Assembly: GCF_000717335.1 (NCBI RefSeq)
Contig: NZ_JNYZ01000059.1
Span: 1 to 26,563 of the forward strand
Source of the DNA: Amycolatopsis jejuensis
GTDB lineage: Bacteria > Actinomycetota > Actinomycetes > Mycobacteriales > Pseudonocardiaceae
Reading direction: 5' to 3'
Length of the DNA: 26,563 bases
Shown here: positions 23,640 to 26,563 of the stretch, piece by piece
Layout: every line of letters starts with the position of its first letter
How positions within the stretch are numbered: the first letter of the stretch is position 1
The notes under the pieces: generated by a model
Database searches by the model: none
What the model was told of the DNA's origin: nothing
The model's input: only the letters and a program-made list of their open reading frames with translations
Position numbers and translations under genes: made by a program

Positions 23640-25250
23640 ATGGACGGACCATCCACCTCGATCGGGGTACCGCTGCGCGCTCTGCTGGACTTCCCCGGCC
23701 TCGGCCTGCAGCAGGTCGCCGGGCCGGCCGGGGACCGGTTCGTGACCTGCGTCGGCATCACCGAACTGGAGGACCCGACGCGGTACCTGGTCGCCGGGCA
23801 GCTGCTGCTCACCGCGGGCGTCCCGCTGCCGGTCGACGACGCAGGCATCGACGCGTACACCCGCCGCGTCGCCGACGCCGAAACCGCCGCGCTTGGCTTC
23901 GGCGTAGACCCGGTGTACCACGACGTCCCCGCGCACCTCGCCGAAGCCTGCGATCGGTACGGGCTGCCCCTGCTGCGGATCCCCGCGGAGACGCCGTTCG
24001 TCGCGATCAACCAGGCCGCGTACACGATCATGGCGGAGGCCCGCTTCCGGGAGCTGCGGCAGATCTCAAGTGGACAGTCGGCGCTCGCCACCGCCGCCGG
24101 CCGCCGCAACGCACCCCAGGCAGTGGTGACGCAGCTGGCCGGCCAGGTCGACGGCTGGGTAGCCCTGTTCGACGGAAACGGCAACGAAATGTTCACCGCC
24201 GGCCGCCTCCCGTCCCCCGCCGCGCGGACCGGCGTCCGGCACCTGGCCGAAACGCAGCTGACCCACTCGACCGCCGCCGTCGACCATCAGCCCGGCCTGC
24301 ACCTGATCGCACACACCGTCCCCGGCACGGTGCCGCTGGCCCTGGGAATCGCGACCCCTGCGCCGCCCACTCCCGCACACCACTCGATCACCGCGTCCGC
24401 CGTCACGCTGCTGTCCCTGCTGACCAGCCCGCGGTACGCACTGGGCAGCGACGGCCAAAGCGCCGCCGCCCTGGTCCGCCTGCTGCTGGGCCACTCCCCG
24501 ACGGAGGTCGCCCCCCTGCTGAGCGACCGATGGACCGTCGTACACGGAACGCTGACGACCACCACCCACGACGAACCGACCGCCCACCTGGCCGCGCTCG
24601 CGTCGGCGCTGGGCACCCCGTACCTGGACCTCACCGGCCGCACCCTGCACGCCCTGATCCCCGCCGACGCCACCTCCCCGGACGACACGTCCCACCTGGG
24701 CTGGACCCTGGGCTTCAGCGCCCCGGTACCCACGTCCGACCTGCCACTGGGCAACGTACAGGCCGAACGGGCGCTGCACCGAGCACTGGCGGCCGGCCAG
24801 CGCATCGGCCGCCACCCGACGACCGACCCGAGCTTCGACGCCCTGCTCACCCCCGAGGCAGCAGCGACCCACGCACGCGCCCGGCTGGGCCCGCTGACGG
24901 CCGACCCGGTACTGCTGGAGACGCTGTGGACGTGGCTGGCCCACCACGGAAGCTGGGACCGCACGGCCGACGCACTGCAGGTCCACCGGAACACGGTACG
25001 GCAGAGGATCGGGAAGGTCGGCCGTCTGTTGGGGGAGGATCTGCAGGAGCCTGATGTGCGGATGGAGCTGTGGTTCGCGTTGCGGTGGTTACCGCCTGAG
25101 TCTGGTTCTGGGGCCGGGTCTGGGTCTGGGTCTGGGTCTGGTTTTGGGGCCGGGTCTGGGGTTGGGGGTCGATCCAGGTCTGCATCTGGGTCTGGGGCCG
25201 GGTCTGGGGCCGAGTCAGGGTCTGGGTCAGGGCCTGAGGGCCGGGTCTGA
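23640..25250 (+). CDS. PucR-family transcriptional regulator with simple-repeat C-terminal tail
   Basis: 536-residue regulator. The N-terminal PucR ligand-sensing domain spans about residues 8-135 (VPLRALLDFPGLGLQQVAG, then LVAGQLLLTAG). The C-terminal PucR helix-turn-helix lies at about 435-470 (GSWDRTADALQVHRNTVRQR), followed by a short helix ending near FALRWLPPE. Most PucR proteins stop about there. This one continues for about 49 residues of Ser-Gly-Ala-rich low complexity (488-536) encoded by GGGTCT-type repeats. ATG 23640 fits a leaderless promoter; an in-frame extension to 23427 would lie inside the divergent permease and was rejected. It likely controls the permease-led operon. The ligand is probably a nitrogen compound handled by that operon (inference). 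Confidence 0.9.
   Translation: MDGPSTSIGVPLRALLDFPGLGLQQVAGPAGDRFVTCVGITELEDPTRYLVAGQLLLTAGVPLPVDDAGIDAYTRRVADAETAALGFGVDPVYHDVPAHLAEACDRYGLPLLRIPAETPFVAINQAAYTIMAEARFRELRQISSGQSALATAAGRRNAPQAVVTQLAGQVDGWVALFDGNGNEMFTAGRLPSPAARTGVRHLAETQLTHSTAAVDHQPGLHLIAHTVPGTVPLALGIATPAPPTPAHHSITASAVTLLSLLTSPRYALGSDGQSAAALVRLLLGHSPTEVAPLLSDRWTVVHGTLTTTTHDEPTAHLAALASALGTPYLDLTGRTLHALIPADATSPDDTSHLGWTLGFSAPVPTSDLPLGNVQAERALHRALAAGQRIGRHPTTDPSFDALLTPEAAATHARARLGPLTADPVLLETLWTWLAHHGSWDRTADALQVHRNTVRQRIGKVGRLLGEDLQEPDVRMELWFALRWLPPESGSGAGSGSGSGSGFGAGSGVGGRSRSASGSGAGSGAESGSGSGPEGRV
25101..25250 (+). repeat. GGGTCT-type hexanucleotide repeat tract in the PucR 3' end
   Basis: Degenerate hexamer repeats with four perfect GGGTCT copies in a row at 25116-25139 and further variants (GGGGCC, GGGTCA) to the stop. 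They encode Gly-Ser/Gly-Ala dipeptides. Because the unit is six bases, slippage would change tail length without breaking the frame. Similar GGTCTGAGG-like sequence continues past the stop codon, so the gene has run into, or grown into, a simple-sequence region. Confidence 0.8.
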
Positions 25251-25905
25251 GGTTGGAGGTCGATCTGAGGCTGGGCCGGGCAGTCGGCCTGCGTCCGGAA
25301 GCCGGGCTGGTCCGGAAATCCGCCTGGGTCCGAAAGCCAGGCCGGTTCCGAAAGCCAGGCCGGTTCCGGAATTCGCCTGAGGCCGGACTCCGCATGACGC
25401 GGGCGCAGTAACCGGATTTCCGCCCACCGGGTTTCGGGCTGCGTTCGGACTGCGGATTCCGACTCCCCGGCATTGATATCACCGGAGTCTGCCCCCACCC
25501 GCGCAGCGTCCCTGCCTCGCAATCACCAGGCGCAGAGCCAGGAAACACGACCGCATGACACAGACAGGCCCCCACACACGCTCAACTCGGCCACCGCCCA
25601 CCTGTCCCCCGGAACCACCGTCCCCACTCGACGACAACCAGCAAACCTTCCCCCGCGAAACCGGCCGACATCGCCCCACGCCACCGGCGTCCACCCCACT
25701 CACACGACCTCCCGCCTCGCCCGCCCATCGACGCCGAAGCCCGCACCAGACAATCCCCACACCGAAGGCACCCCGGACACCAAGATCATCAGCGACGAAC
25801 GCCCCCTCTCGGAAATACCTCATTCCCCGCGCTGCATCCGAAACACATCGAAGTCGAACGATAACTGTGAGTTACCACATCTCCCCCGTTTCGAGTGATG
25901 CATGG
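25251..25905. other. Gene-free, repeat-rich stretch before the DUF222 gene
   Basis: About 650 bases with no believable gene. The first ~130 bases are degenerate repeats continuing from the PucR tail. From about 25470 to 25860 the plus strand is C-rich with many CCC/CCA/ACC runs and gives only Pro/Thr/Arg-rich open frames without family likeness, start signals or ribosome-binding sites. I see no tRNA, integrase or transposase remnant. The composition change may mark an insertion or recombination boundary next to the DUF222 gene, a family that is often multicopy. Confidence 0.45.
25294..25380. repeat. Tandem 17-18-base repeat array
   Basis: About five degenerate copies of a 17-18-base unit. 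Two are exact and adjacent: TCCGAAAGCCAGGCCGGT at 25329-25346 and again at 25347-25364. Earlier copies at 25294-25310 and 25311-25328 and a partial one from 25365 differ at several positions. On the minus strand the unit would read as a hexapeptide repeat (PAWLSE, PAWLSD), but that frame has no supported gene. Confidence 0.75.
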
Positions 25906-25927
25906 TCGAACAGGCGTTCGATACTGT
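25906..25927 (+). promoter_or_regulatory. SOS (LexA) box and leaderless-type promoter of the DUF222 gene
   Basis: TCGAACAGGCGTTCGA at 25906-25921 is TCGAAC-N4-GTTCGA, the consensus LexA-binding palindrome of actinobacteria. It is directly followed by TACTGT (25922-25927), a -10-like hexamer, six bases and the GTG start at 25934. No ribosome-binding site is present, which fits a leaderless message. LexA bound here would block RNA polymerase, so the downstream gene should be induced by DNA damage. Confidence 0.8.
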
Positions 25928-25933
25928 GATGGG

Positions 25934-26563
25934 GTGACTTCGCCGATAACCCTCCCGGACTGGCAGTTGTCGGCACGGGAGCTGACCGAGTTGATCTTGA
26001 CCGCGCACCGTGAGCAGAACATCTGGTACGCCCGGCAGCTGGGCGCCATCCGGGAGCTGGAGGACCGTGGCATCGCGCCCGCCGAACACCCCACGATGGC
26101 CGCCTTCCTGACGACAGCCCTGCACATCACACCGAGGGAAGCCCGGACCCGGGTAGCCCAAGCGAAGGGCGATTTACCCTTGGCGCGCAAGGCATTGGCT
26201 GCAGGAAACTTGACGGCGCAACACGTCGCGGTGATCGCGGAGTGTCTCGCCGCGGCCCCGGATTGGCTCACGCCCGAGGACTACACCGTCGCCGAAGACA
26301 CCCTCGTCACCCTGGCCACCCAAGCCGACGCCACCGTCGTCCACCGCGCCGCCACCCGCCTACACACCTACTGGAACCACGAAAGCACCCCACCCACCGA
26401 CCACGCCGAGGCTTCGGCTCGCCCCTGGCGGGAGTTCCGCTACCACTGGACCCGGGGCGGCCGCTTCCACTTCACCGGCAACCTCGACCCCGACACCGGC
26501 ACCCTCCTCGAACAGTTACTCGTCCCCCTCGCCGCCCCCGACCCCGCCGACCCCTCCGGCACC
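25934..26563 (+). CDS. DUF222/13E12 repeat family protein, probable HNH endonuclease (N-terminal part)
   Basis: The frame is open for 210 codons to the right edge, so the C-terminus is missing. The peptide (LPDWQLSARELTELILTAHR, later ITPREARTRVAQAKGDLPLA, GNLTAQHVAVIAECLAAAPD and FHFTGNLDPDTGTLLEQLL) has the typical DUF222 layout of actinobacterial 13E12 proteins. In full-length members a C-terminal HNH nuclease domain normally follows, beyond this window. GTG 25934 is chosen because the ATG five bases earlier meets a stop at once and because the promoter spacing fits a leaderless start. The SOS box just upstream indicates DNA-damage control, as known for mycobacterial 13E12 genes. Members are often present in several copies and are recombination-prone. 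The cellular role is not settled. Confidence 0.88.
   Translation, partial: MTSPITLPDWQLSARELTELILTAHREQNIWYARQLGAIRELEDRGIAPAEHPTMAAFLTTALHITPREARTRVAQAKGDLPLARKALAAGNLTAQHVAVIAECLAAAPDWLTPEDYTVAEDTLVTLATQADATVVHRAATRLHTYWNHESTPPTDHAEASARPWREFRYHWTRGGRFHFTGNLDPDTGTLLEQLLVPLAAPDPADPSGT

Noticed and set aside
25294..25380. CRISPR-like repeat array
   Set aside because: The units are directly adjacent without unique spacers, and no cas genes are present; it is a tandem repeat.
24287..25522. Minus-strand frame with Asp-Pro repeats and PAWLSE hexapeptides
   Set aside because: The repeats come from the simple-sequence DNA; the rest is antisense to the PucR gene, with no start signals or domain.
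25473..25898. Plus-strand 141-codon open frame rich in Pro/Thr/Arg
   Set aside because: No ribosome-binding site, no family likeness and a composition reflecting C-rich DNA; overlapping frames on both strands are equally open.
25820..26271. Minus-strand frames under the DUF222 gene
   Set aside because: They are antisense to a clearly recognisable DUF222 protein whose frame stays open to the window edge.

Overview
The window comes from a high-GC actinomycete. G/C-ending codons, actinobacterial superoxide dismutase and DUF222/13E12 proteins, an actinobacterial-type SOS box and several leaderless-looking promoters all point that way. The gene styles would fit a Pseudonocardiaceae member such as Amycolatopsis, but that genus-level guess is inference. 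There is no rRNA, tRNA, CRISPR array, integrase or transposase in view.

Layout. (1) 1-82 is the start of a Fe/Mn superoxide dismutase running leftward off the edge, followed by about 560 bases with no convincing gene. (2) 646-13 kb and on to 17.6 kb is a peptide/amino-acid catabolic divergon. Leftward from 11846 run an oligopeptide-type substrate-binding lipoprotein, two ABC permeases, a fused two-domain ATPase, an MFS symporter, an FAD-dependent amine/amino-acid oxidase-like enzyme and an S9 serine peptidase. A PucR-family regulator (646-1881) converges on the end of this operon. Rightward from 12021 run a prolidase-like amidohydrolase, a second S9 peptidase, an atypical gamma-glutamyltransferase-like Ntn hydrolase and a RidA-type imine hydrolase. 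(3) 17.6-23.5 kb is a leftward, tightly overlapping seven-gene operon: APC amino-acid permease, NAD-dependent epimerase-like SDR, creatininase homologue, classical SDR, catalytically dead SDR-like protein, 2-hydroxyacid dehydrogenase and adducin-type class II aldolase homologue. A second PucR-family regulator (23640-25250) is divergent from it. (4) 25.1-25.9 kb is low-complexity, repeat-rich DNA, followed by a DUF222/13E12 gene under an SOS box that runs off the right edge.

Working model (inference). The first system imports short peptides through the ABC transporter and cuts them in the cytosol with two S9 peptidases and the amidohydrolase. A gamma-glutamyl or amide bond may be opened by the GGT-like protein, amino groups oxidised by the FAD enzyme, and the reactive imines cleared by RidA. 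The second system imports a small nitrogenous compound through the APC permease, opens a cyclic amide or similar bond with the creatininase homologue, and processes the product by successive redox steps. Each system has its own PucR regulator, a family that commonly senses nitrogen compounds. The real substrates cannot be read from sequence. The most unusual points are the Ser in place of the catalytic Thr of the GGT-like enzyme, the dead SDR kept inside the operon, a shared 18-base element in front of the MFS and oxidase genes, and the simple-repeat tail on the second PucR protein.
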